Shown here in pieces: positions 55,356 to 63,030 of a stretch of 64,000 nt of DNA (positions within the stretch are counted from its first letter, which is position 1; the number at the start of each line of letters is the position of its first letter). The position numbers and the translations under genes are program-made. The stretch lies in the NCBI GenBank assembly GCA_030583605.1, contig CP129466.1, forward strand, positions 3,107,001-3,171,000, read 5' to 3'. This DNA is from Gammaproteobacteria bacterium. GTDB taxonomy: Bacteria; Pseudomonadota; Gammaproteobacteria; Steroidobacterales; GCA-2729495. The notes beneath the pieces are model-generated. The model saw only the letters and a list, made by a program, of their open reading frames with translations, did not search any database and was not told where the DNA came from.

Positions 55356-56561
55356 ATGACCAATGCCGGCGCGCCCAATGAACTCCCCGAGTTGCGCCTC
55401 AAGCGCGGCGAAGAGCGGCGTATCGAGGCCGGACACCTCTGGGTCTTCTCCAACGAGGTGGACACGGGCCAGACCCCGCTGGCCGCGTTCACGCCCGGCG
55501 CCCTGGCGCGGGTGGTGTCTGCGCGCGACCGGTTCCTGGGCCATGCCGGCGTCAACCCGCACGCACTGATCTGCGCGCGCATTCTCTCGCGCGATGCCGC
55601 GCGGCCACCGGGCCGGGAACTGCTCCACTCGCGCCTGCGCAATGCTCTCGGCCTGCGTGAGCGGCTCTATCCACAACCCTTCTACCGCCTGGTGTTCGGC
55701 GAAGGCGACGAGCTTCCCGGGCTGGTGCTCGACCGGTACGGTGATGTCATCGTCGGCCAGACTGCCACCGCAGCGATGGAGGCCATGAAGGCGGACATCG
55801 TCGCAGCAGTTGCCGAGGTGATTGCGCCTGCGCAGTTCATCTGGAAGAACGACGGTGGCGCGCGTGATCTCGAAGGACTTCCCGCCTACGTCGAGGGCGC
55901 GGATGCAACCGCGGTGCCGGATCAGGTCCTCGTCGAGGAAAACGGCGTACGCTTCCGCGTCCCGCTGGCCGAGGGCCAGAAGACCGGCTGGTTCTTCGAC
56001 CAGGCAGCGAACCGGCGCGCGTTCCTGAAGTACGTGCCCGGCCGGCGCGTGCTGGATGTTTTCAGTTATGCCGGCGCCTGGGGTCTCGCGGCGGCCCGTG
56101 CCGGCGCCGCGGACGTGCTCTGCGTGGACTCATCTGCCACCGCGCTCGCAGCCACGGCGGCCGCGGCGGCGGACAACGGCCTGGCGGTCCGCACGCGCAG
56201 GGACGATGCCTTCGAAGCGCTCGCGGCACTGCATTCCGCGGGCGAACGCTTCGATGTCATCGTCCTCGATCCGCCGGCGTTCATCAAGCGCAAGAAACAG
56301 ATCCCCAAGGGGGAGGCCGCCTACCGCAAGCTCAACCAGCTCGGGCTACGGCTGCTTGCGCGCGACGGGATCCTCGTCTCCAGCTCGTGCTCATGGCATC
56401 TGCCCGCCGACGATCTCATGCTCGCCATCCAGAAGGCGGCGCGTCACGAGAACCGGTTCGTGCAGGTGCTGGAAGCCGGCGGCCAGGCACCCGATCACCC
56501 CATCCACCCCGCGATCCCCGAAACGCGCTACCTCAAGGCGTTCTTCTGCCGGGTGCTGTAG
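55356..56561 (+). CDS. Class I SAM-dependent 23S rRNA methyltransferase, RlmI-like
   Basis: A 401-residue protein. A PUA-like N-domain (L-K-R-G-E-E-R-R-I-E-A-G-H-L-W-V-F-S) precedes an EEHEE linker and the catalytic Rossmann fold with V-L-D-V-F-S-Y-A-G-A-W and D-P-P-A-F. The D-P-P motif and C-S-W-H near the end are typical of m5C-type RNA methyltransferases. RlmI methylates C1962 of 23S rRNA in E. coli. It converges with the EF-G gene, whose stop is 24 bases away. Confidence 0.92.
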   Translation: MTNAGAPNELPELRLKRGEERRIEAGHLWVFSNEVDTGQTPLAAFTPGALARVVSARDRFLGHAGVNPHALICARILSRDAARPPGRELLHSRLRNALGLRERLYPQPFYRLVFGEGDELPGLVLDRYGDVIVGQTATAAMEAMKADIVAAVAEVIAPAQFIWKNDGGARDLEGLPAYVEGADATAVPDQVLVEENGVRFRVPLAEGQKTGWFFDQAANRRAFLKYVPGRRVLDVFSYAGAWGLAAARAGAADVLCVDSSATALAATAAAAADNGLAVRTRRDDAFEALAALHSAGERFDVIVLDPPAFIKRKKQIPKGEAAYRKLNQLGLRLLARDGILVSSSCSWHLPADDLMLAIQKAARHENRFVQVLEAGGQAPDHPIHPAIPETRYLKAFFCRVL

Positions 56562-56585
56562 CGCCGATGCAGGCCGCGACCCGCA

Positions 56586-58646
56586 TTACTCCTCGGGCCT
56601 TGGCCTGAAGGCTTCCATCAGGGCTTTCTGCACAGTGGGCGGTACGCTGGCGTAGTGATCGAAGCTCACCGTGTAGCTGCCCTTGCCGCCAGTGATGGAC
56701 TTGAGGCGGGTCTGGTAGTCGCGCAGCTCCGCTTCGGGAATCTCGGCGTTGATGGTGACCTGGTTGCCGCTCGCGGTTTCGTTGCCGTTGATCCGGGCGC
56801 GATGCCCGGAAAGGTGGCCGGAGATATCGCCGACGAAATCCGCCGGCGCCGTAATGCGTACTTTCGCGACAGGTTCGAGCACGATCGGTGTCGCCCTGGC
56901 GATCGCGTCCAGCAAGGCCTTGCGACCGGCGGACACGAAGGCCACCTCCTTGGAGTCCACCGCGTGATGTTTGCCGTCGTAGACGGTCACGCGGATGTCC
57001 TCCAGCGGGTAGCCGGCAATCGCGCCCTCGGCAAGCACCTGGCGTACTCCCTTCTCCACTGCCGGGATGAACTGCCCCGGGATCGCGCCACCGACGACTT
57101 CGTCCACGAACTCGAAGCCTGCGCCGCGCGCGAGCGGCTCGACGCGCAGGTACACCTCGCCAAACTGGCCGGCGCCGCCGGTCTGTTTCTTGTGGCGGCT
57201 GTGGCCCTCCGCCTTGCGCGTGATCGTCTCCCGGTAAGCGATCTTCGGTGGCTGGGTGCTCACCTCCAGCCCGAACTCCTCCCGCATTCGCTCCAGCACC
57301 AGGCGCACATGCAGCTCGCCTACCCCGCGCAGCACCGTCTCGTTCGAATGCGTGTTGAACTCGACACGCAGGCTCGGGTCTTCCGCCATCATCTTGTGCA
57401 GGGCATCCGACAGCTTCTTCTCGTCGCCACGTCGCGCCGGCGCGATGGCCACACCGTGCATCGGCATCGGCAGCCCGGGCGGCTGCAGGTGGAACTGGTC
57501 CTCGTCATGGCTCGAATGCAGTACTGCGTCGAAGTGCAGGTCGTCCACCTTCGATACGGCCACGATGTCGCCCGGCACCGCCTGCGCAATCTCGCTCGTC
57601 TGGGACCCCTGCAGTCGGTACAGGTGCGCCACCTTGAACCCCTTGCGCCGCTCGCCGATGAACACCTGGTCGCCGGACCTGACCGTGCCCTGGTGCACCC
57701 GGAACACGCCGAGCCGTCCGACATAGGGGTCGACGTTGATCTTGAACACGTGGCCGACGAAATGTGCGGCCGGATCGGGCCGCACGGGCACGACACGCGC
57801 GGCCGCTCCCTCGCCCTGCAGAAACTCCGGCGGATTGCCCTCCGTCGGGTCTGGCATGAGCATCGCGAGTATGCGGAGCAACTGGCGCAGGCCCGCGCCC
57901 GTCTGCGCGGAGACGAAGCACACCGGCACGAGATGACCGGCACGCAGCGCGCTCTCGAAGGAATCGTGCAACTGCTCCACGCCGAGCTCCTCGCCCTGCT
58001 CCAGGTATGACTGCATCAGTTTCTCGTCGAGTTCGACGACCTGGTCGACGATGTTGGTATGGGCGGTCGCCACGCTGGAGAAGTCAGGCTTCTTGTCCGA
58101 CAGCTCGAAGAAACAGTCGGCCACGCTCGTCCCGCGTTCCGCCGGCAGGTTCAGCGGCAGGCACTCCGGGCCGAATGCTTCGCGAATGTCACCGAGTATC
58201 GCCTCGAGGTGTTCGCCATCCGCATCGATGCGGTTGATGATGATCAGCCGGCAGAGCTTCTTCTGCGCGGCGAAACTCATCAGGCTGCGGGTCACGGTGT
58301 CCACACCGACCTGGGCATTGATCACGATCGCCGCGGTATCCACGCCGGGCAGCACACTCATCGCGCGGCCGATGAAATCGGGGTTACCCGGGGTGTCGAT
58401 GATGTTCATCAGCACCCCCTCATGCTCGGCGTGGCAAACGGCGGTGTCGAGGGAGTGCTGCAGTCGCTTCTCCTGCGCCGTGAAGTCCGACACCGTGGTG
58501 CCCTTGGCCAGGCTGCCGGCCTCGCGGATCATGCCGGTGCGCTGGAGCATCGCCTCCAGCAGCGTCGTCTTGCCCGACCCGGTGGAGCCCACCAGCGCGA
58601 CATTGCGGATGTGCTTCGTATCGAAAATCTTGCCGGCGGCTGCCAT
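56586..58646 (-). CDS. Elongation factor G paralogue (EF-G2 type)
   Basis: A 686-residue GTPase starting at ATG 58646. Walker A is G-S-T-G-S-G-K-T-T, differing from the usual EF-G form; G3 is D-T-P-G-N-P-D-F (His of D-T-P-G-H replaced by Asn); G4 is N-R-I-D instead of N-K-x-D. Domains II-V follow in EF-G order (for example H-S-R-H-K-K-Q-T-G-G in domain IV). No rpsL, rpsG or tuf gene is adjacent, so this is not the main translational EF-G. Paralogues of this type have unclear jobs, such as ribosome rescue or stress translation. The altered G3 and G4 are real differences. Confidence 0.88.
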   Translation of the reverse strand: MAAAGKIFDTKHIRNVALVGSTGSGKTTLLEAMLQRTGMIREAGSLAKGTTVSDFTAQEKRLQHSLDTAVCHAEHEGVLMNIIDTPGNPDFIGRAMSVLPGVDTAAIVINAQVGVDTVTRSLMSFAAQKKLCRLIIINRIDADGEHLEAILGDIREAFGPECLPLNLPAERGTSVADCFFELSDKKPDFSSVATAHTNIVDQVVELDEKLMQSYLEQGEELGVEQLHDSFESALRAGHLVPVCFVSAQTGAGLRQLLRILAMLMPDPTEGNPPEFLQGEGAAARVVPVRPDPAAHFVGHVFKINVDPYVGRLGVFRVHQGTVRSGDQVFIGERRKGFKVAHLYRLQGSQTSEIAQAVPGDIVAVSKVDDLHFDAVLHSSHDEDQFHLQPPGLPMPMHGVAIAPARRGDEKKLSDALHKMMAEDPSLRVEFNTHSNETVLRGVGELHVRLVLERMREEFGLEVSTQPPKIAYRETITRKAEGHSRHKKQTGGAGQFGEVYLRVEPLARGAGFEFVDEVVGGAIPGQFIPAVEKGVRQVLAEGAIAGYPLEDIRVTVYDGKHHAVDSKEVAFVSAGRKALLDAIARATPIVLEPVAKVRITAPADFVGDISGHLSGHRARINGNETASGNQVTINAEIPEAELRDYQTRLKSITGGKGSYTVSFDHYASVPPTVQKALMEAFRPRPEE

Positions 58647-58758
58647 GTCGACCCCTCGAATTCTTGTTGCTCGAACGGCCAGGGCAGAAGCCGGACCGTC
58701 AGGATCTGCCCTTAATATATAGCAGCTTTGCCCGGTCGGGCTGCAGAATTGCCGCGCC

Positions 58759-59142
58759 ATGGAATCGTTCCTCGGTCTGCTCGTCCGGGTCGCACTCGCC
58801 GCGCTGCTCGCCGCGGCGGGCATCGGCAAGCTGCGCGACCGGCGCCGCTTCGACGGCACCGTCCTCGACTACCGCCTGCTGCCGCCGCGCCTCGCGCTGC
58901 GACTTGCGGCACCCCTGCCCTGGGTCGAACTGGCGCTCGGCGTGGGGCTCCTCGCCGGAGTCCGGCAGGCAGGCCTGGCGGCGGCGCTGCTGTTTGGCGT
59001 CTACGGCGTCGCGATGGCGGTCAACCTGGCGCGCGGGCGGCGCCTGATCGATTGCGGCTGCGGCGACGAACCGCAGCGGCTCAACGGCTGGCTCGTGCTC
59101 CGCAACGTGCTGCTCGCCGCGGCGGCGCTGCTCGCGGGGTAG
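58759..59142 (+). CDS. MauE/DoxX-like small membrane protein
   Basis: A 127-residue protein with about four membrane helices (around residues 5-22, 45-65, 70-87 and 108-125). D-C-G-C-G in the R-R-L-I-D-C-G-C-G-D stretch matches MauE, a membrane protein needed for disulphide handling in methylamine dehydrogenase maturation; DoxX-type proteins are the broader fold. No mau cluster is nearby, so a general role in periplasmic thiol or quinone redox is more likely. Confidence 0.8.
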   Translation: MESFLGLLVRVALAALLAAAGIGKLRDRRRFDGTVLDYRLLPPRLALRLAAPLPWVELALGVGLLAGVRQAGLAAALLFGVYGVAMAVNLARGRRLIDCGCGDEPQRLNGWLVLRNVLLAAAALLAG

Positions 59143-59214
59143 GCGCGCGGCGCGCACTCCGCAGCGAGCACGCCTGCGAGGACACCGGCAGGACCTGCCG
59201 GCGGAAAAAGAACC

Positions 59215-59505
59215 CTATTGATGCAGGGCTCGCAGGGCCAGCTCTGGCTCGTGCTCAACGATACGCAGCAGCGCTGCAGCCGGGCCACGGGGCCGGCGCC
59301 GCGCCTGTTCCCAGTTCTGCAAGGTCTTGACGCTGACGCCCAGCAATAGCGCGAACTCTGACTGCGACAGCTGTGTGGCCTCCCGGATCGCCTTTACACG
59401 CGATGTGGAGAATCGGAACGCCCGCGACGGCCTGCGCGTGCCGCGCGAGATTTCACCAGCCTGCCTGACGCTGGTCACCAGATCCGAAAACAGCTGCTTT
59501 TTCAC
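59215..59505 (-). CDS. HigA/NadS-type antitoxin, XRE helix-turn-helix
   Basis: A 96-residue protein starting at GTG 59505. The helix-turn-helix reads L-S-Q-S-E-F-A-L-L-L-G-V-S-V-K-T-L-Q-N-W-E. It follows the toxin gene by 21 bases on the same strand, and toxin-first order is usual for higBA. It should neutralise the toxin and repress the pair. Confidence 0.88.
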   Translation of the reverse strand: MKKQLFSDLVTSVRQAGEISRGTRRPSRAFRFSTSRVKAIREATQLSQSEFALLLGVSVKTLQNWEQARRRPRGPAAALLRIVEHEPELALRALHQ

Positions 59506-59526
59506 CGGCTGATCTCCGCTTCCAGA

Positions 59527-59844
59527 TCAGTGCAACGCTTTGACGAGATCGCGTAATACGCGAATCTCCCGGGGTGATAGTTCCGTCTTTACGACCTTGG
59601 CATACGCAAGCAACATGTAGATCGTGTCCCGCCGCGCTTGCCAGTAGTAAATTACCCGCGCCCCGCCCCGCTTGCCGCGCCCAGCCAGGCTCATCCGTAT
59701 CTTGCGGATTCCACCACCACCCGGAATCAGAGAACCAGCCTCAGGGTTCGCGACAAGCCTCTCCTGGAACGCGCGATATTCCTCGTCGCTGACGAGCAGC
59801 GCGACCTGCCGGGTAAACACCGGCGTCTCAACGATCAGCAACAT
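59527..59844 (-). CDS. RelE/HigB-type toxin
   Basis: A 105-residue protein starting at ATG 59844 with F-T-R-Q-V near the N-terminus and G-S-L-I-P-G-G-G-G-I-R-K-I-R in the middle, where basic residues line the RNA site; Y-Y-W-Q-A and L-L-A-Y-A-K follow. These match HigB2/RelE mRNA interferases that cut transcripts on the ribosome. It forms a complete toxin-antitoxin module with the next gene. Confidence 0.88.
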   Translation of the reverse strand: MLLIVETPVFTRQVALLVSDEEYRAFQERLVANPEAGSLIPGGGGIRKIRMSLAGRGKRGGARVIYYWQARRDTIYMLLAYAKVVKTELSPREIRVLRDLVKALH

Positions 59845-60099
59845 TGTGAATTGTCCGCCAATGGCGTATGGCGGTCAACAACCGGCGAACCTGACGAACG
59901 AAGCTGCCCGGGATGGCGGCTCTCTGCACCTGGCGCATGGCAGGATGATTACTCCGGTCGGCTCGCTGCCAAACCTTGGTTTCCAGGCAAAACATCGGGA
60001 AAGGAAGTCAGCTGTTCTGGTCAGAGGGGGTATTCACCCACAGCAATCGATTCCGGCACTTCGGCGAAGGTGGCTGGCCACCGAAAGGATTTTGTGAAA

Positions 60100-60650
60100 G
60101 GAGGCGCTCTGACGCCGGGCCGGCAACCTGGCAAGGCAAACCCATCGAGCAGTGCGCCAGCCGCTTCCGCTACCAATTCGCGATCGAAGGCCAGCAGATC
60201 GGGGCGCGCAAGGAGTTCGCTGGGCCATGGCAAGAGGCTGCGAAGCTTGCCAGCAAGGCGCGCTATGCGGAGGCCGCAGCCAAACTCGACCAGATGGACC
60301 GTGGCGGGGCGTCGTCGAGTTTCGCTCCGGCTGCGCGGAGGGGCGTCCGAACCGGCAGTACGAACTGCTGCGCCAGACCTTCAGCTTCGACGACATCGAA
60401 GGCAAGGTGGACGAGTTCGAGCTGCGCTGCGACTGGAAACGGGTGGCCGACAAAGTGTCGAGCGAAAAACGTGGCATGTGCCAGCGAGCTGGGGCTGGTG
60501 TCAGATGTTCGTGTTTGGCGAACAAGGCGCGAAGCTGAAGCTGGTCGAGATGCCGCTCGCCGCCGATGAGAAAGGCGCCCGACCGCCGCGCGTCGAACCG
60601 GACCAGGCTGAAGTCCGTTTCTCCCGACCTGGGTTGGCGACCCCGTACGC
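60100..60650 (+). pseudogene. Decayed gene of unknown function (two frameshifts)
   Basis: Coherent protein sequence is spread over three successive frames. The first (to about 60300) contains F-A-I-E-G-Q-Q-I-G-A-R-K-E-F-A-G-P-W-Q-E and ends L-D-Q-M-D-R-G-G; the second (60300 to about 60465) continues V-V-E-F-R-S-G and later F-E-L-R-C-D-W-K-R-V; the third continues W-G-W-C-Q-M-F-V-F-G-E-Q-G-A. The shifts sit at GGCGGGGC and GAAAAACG, typical slippage tracts. The end has no natural stop before the next gene. The family is not recognised. Confidence 0.65.
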
Positions 60651-60657
60651 AAAGCGC

Positions 60658-61341
60658 TTACCCCCGCATCAGATCAAACACGAGGCTGGTCACGTACAGC
60701 CGGTGGTAGCGGCGGGTATCCCGGTGCGTTGCCGTGGTGCGGGTTCCGTGGCGCATGTATTCACCGACGTCCCGCACGATGCGCCCGACGTGCTCACGCC
60801 ACCCGGAACTGCGGTTGCGGGGATCATGCTCCGGCGTACGACGGATGTAGCCGAGCTCGTAGTCGATCGGCCGTTCGACGAACTGCCCGTCCCGCCAGAA
60901 GTGATGAAACTGCGCCACGCCGAACGGGGATGCCGCGACCAACTCCTCGATCAACGGCCTGGTCGTGAGCACGGTGTGGTCACGGCGCCGCGGGTCGTAG
61001 CCCAGGTCGAGGCAGTGGCGATAGCGCGGATGAAGATAATCGGGCACGGCGAAGCGGGCGAGGCTGCCGGGGCGTAACACGCGGAAGCATTCCGCGAAGA
61101 TCGCAATAATGCTCCCGCGGTCCATGTGCTCGAGAAAATGCTCCGAGACGATGCGCTCGACACAGGCATCGGGCAGCGGCAGCGGGTGAGTCAGGTCGTG
61201 GCGCACCGCGCACGGCGCCTGCGGGCGCAGATCCACGCATACGTAGTTCGGATAACGGCGGTCGGGGTGGCAGCCGTTCCCGCAGCCGAGATTGAGTCGC
61301 AGGGGATCGCGAGCCGCGATCTCCTTCCATGTCAGAGCCAT
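60658..61341 (-). CDS. SAM-dependent methyltransferase, glycan/lipid-type (DUF-like)
   Basis: A 227-residue protein starting at ATG 61341. L-R-L-N-L-G-C-G-N-G-C-H is the SAM motif near residue 15, then V-C-V-D-L-R, and E-H-F-L-E-H-M-D after the fourth strand. The pattern is of the class I methyltransferases often found in cell-surface glycan clusters. There is no partner gene close by. Substrate unknown. Confidence 0.82.
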   Translation of the reverse strand: MALTWKEIAARDPLRLNLGCGNGCHPDRRYPNYVCVDLRPQAPCAVRHDLTHPLPLPDACVERIVSEHFLEHMDRGSIIAIFAECFRVLRPGSLARFAVPDYLHPRYRHCLDLGYDPRRRDHTVLTTRPLIEELVAASPFGVAQFHHFWRDGQFVERPIDYELGYIRRTPEHDPRNRSSGWREHVGRIVRDVGEYMRHGTRTTATHRDTRRYHRLYVTSLVFDLMRG

Positions 61342-61743
61342 CCGCCGTCCGCGCCCGGTCCACGATGATCGGTCCGGGCGCAGTATAGCGACGTCCGGGC
61401 CGGACATGGCGCACCCCGGACCGGGTCGTAATCAAACAAGGTTCCTCGCCGATCGGTGGGGACGCCCGTGTGCATCGGGCAGGTGCGAGTGATGGGGTGG
61501 CCCGGCGCCAAAAGTCGGTGCGCGATAGCGGTTGGCGACCTCATTGATGCCGCCTGCGCACCGGGAGGGGCTTTAGTGCCGACCGCGGATCACGTCCGCG
61601 CAGCCGTTCTGAGCGGGTTCTCAACCGGGCGGCGGGCGGGGACGGCGTGACGGGTGTGCTGGAGGAACGTCATCGCCGGACGCTGTCGGCATGGGCTGCG
61701 GGTCCGGACCCGCAGCCCGCGCTGTGCGTCCCGCCGTCGCTCG
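61342..61743. other. Intergenic region with a 26-bp perfect palindrome
   Basis: No gene is supported in 402 bases between the two minus-strand genes. GGGCTGCGGGTCC followed by its reverse complement (61693-61718) forms a 26-base perfect palindrome, 26 bases past the stop of the Rieske oxygenase gene. It could act as a transcription-ending hairpin for that gene, though no T tract follows. Confidence 0.5.
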
Positions 61744-62892
61744 TCAGGCCTGGCGCGCCTCGGCCGCGGCGTTCGTGGCCGGCAGCATCGGCACCGCCTG
61801 GAGCACCCAGCCCTTGTGCTGCCGTCGCGCCGGACTCGGAATCGCGTAGGCGACCCGCTCGTAGTCGGAGCGGAACTTCTGCACGTCGATGCGCCAGCCG
61901 CGTTCCTCCCAGGTCCGGCAGTAGTCGCGGTAGCGTGCCACCGCCTTGTCCGCCGGCACGAAGAACTCGTTGGAGTTCTTGCGTGGCGTGATCTTCGGCC
62001 GCACCGGGTCGAGCACGTATAGATCCTGCCCGGCGATGAACGCGCTGCGGTCGGCAAAAGTCGAGTCGTAGCGGGAGTCGAGCAGGTTGTTGCGGGCGGC
62101 GATCAGGTACCAGCGATCGAGCGTCTCGTGGATCGGCGTGTGCAGCAGGTAGTTGTGCAGCATCATCTTCTCGGAGGCGTGGATCTGCACCCAGGTGCAG
62201 TGCGGCCCGTGGTGACCGACGCCACCGTCGATCCACGCCCCACCGGTACGGCCCGATGCCTCGTTCATGTCGCGCTGTGCCAGTGTCGGCGCAAACATCT
62301 TGTTGTGGAAACCGCTGCCCCACGCGGTGTCCTCCACCTTGAAGTCCTCGACGTGGTAGTCCTCGCGCACGCCGAGGAAGCCGTGGGTCGGATGGGTGAA
62401 CTCATTGTGCGCCGGGTCGATCGTGTTTTCGATCGAACGCTTGTAGTCGATGTTCCAGTCGGCCGACAGGATGATCGTGCGCCACTGCGGGTCACCGTAC
62501 TCAGCGATCTCGATGATCGGAGGGCGCTCTGCTTCCGGCAGATCGCCGAGGAACACCCAGATCAGCCCGTACTTCTCCTCGACCGGATAAGAGTCGATGC
62601 GGGTGCGTTCGGGGATCTTGGCATTGGGCCCGAGCGAGGGCAGGCGCACGCAATTGCCGTCCCCGTCGAAGGTCCAGCCGTGGTACGGGCACTCGACGCA
62701 GTCCCCGCGCACGCGTCCGTCGCCCATGGAGCCGCCGCGGTGCGTGCAGGTATCGCTGATGCAGCGCACCTTGCCCTTGCTGTCGCGCCAGAGCGCAAAG
62801 TGGTGGCCGAGCATCATGACCTTCAGTGGCCTGTCAGTGCCGAACTTCACCTCGCCGGACTGGGCCGCGATATACCAGAAATTGATGTACAT
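61744..62892 (-). CDS. Rieske non-heme iron oxygenase, large subunit
   Basis: A 382-residue protein starting at ATG 62892 after GGGGAG. The Rieske cluster is C49-T-H51 and C68-P-Y-H71 in the first 75 residues. The catalytic iron motif follows in D-P-A-H-N-E-F-T-H-P-T-H. Such enzymes mono- or dioxygenate aromatic rings or demethylate aromatic ethers using electrons from a reductase; no reductase or ferredoxin gene is next to it, so the partner lies elsewhere. The VanA/phthalate-like type is likely, but the substrate is not predictable. Confidence 0.92.
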   Translation of the reverse strand: MYINFWYIAAQSGEVKFGTDRPLKVMMLGHHFALWRDSKGKVRCISDTCTHRGGSMGDGRVRGDCVECPYHGWTFDGDGNCVRLPSLGPNAKIPERTRIDSYPVEEKYGLIWVFLGDLPEAERPPIIEIAEYGDPQWRTIILSADWNIDYKRSIENTIDPAHNEFTHPTHGFLGVREDYHVEDFKVEDTAWGSGFHNKMFAPTLAQRDMNEASGRTGGAWIDGGVGHHGPHCTWVQIHASEKMMLHNYLLHTPIHETLDRWYLIAARNNLLDSRYDSTFADRSAFIAGQDLYVLDPVRPKITPRKNSNEFFVPADKAVARYRDYCRTWEERGWRIDVQKFRSDYERVAYAIPSPARRQHKGWVLQAVPMLPATNAAAEARQA

Positions 62893-63030
62893 GATGGTCT
62901 CCCCGATTGCGCTCGTTGCTTCGTCGCCTGGGTGCCATTCTTGGTCAGGCCCGCAGCGGCCGTCTTGACGCACATCAGGAAACGCCGCTGCGGGATTGCC
63001 TTCGCCCGCGCGCCCTGCTCTATTGGCGCG

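Noticed and set aside
59185..59201. Inverted repeat CCGGCAGG-A-CCTGCCGG between MauE and the antitoxin gene
   Set aside because: No T tract follows on either strand, so it was not listed as a terminator.
59638..61077. 479-residue plus-strand frame across the toxin and decayed-gene region
   Set aside because: It runs antisense through the toxin and the methyltransferase. Only the short piece near 60470-60650 has a meaningful sequence, and it belongs to the decayed gene.
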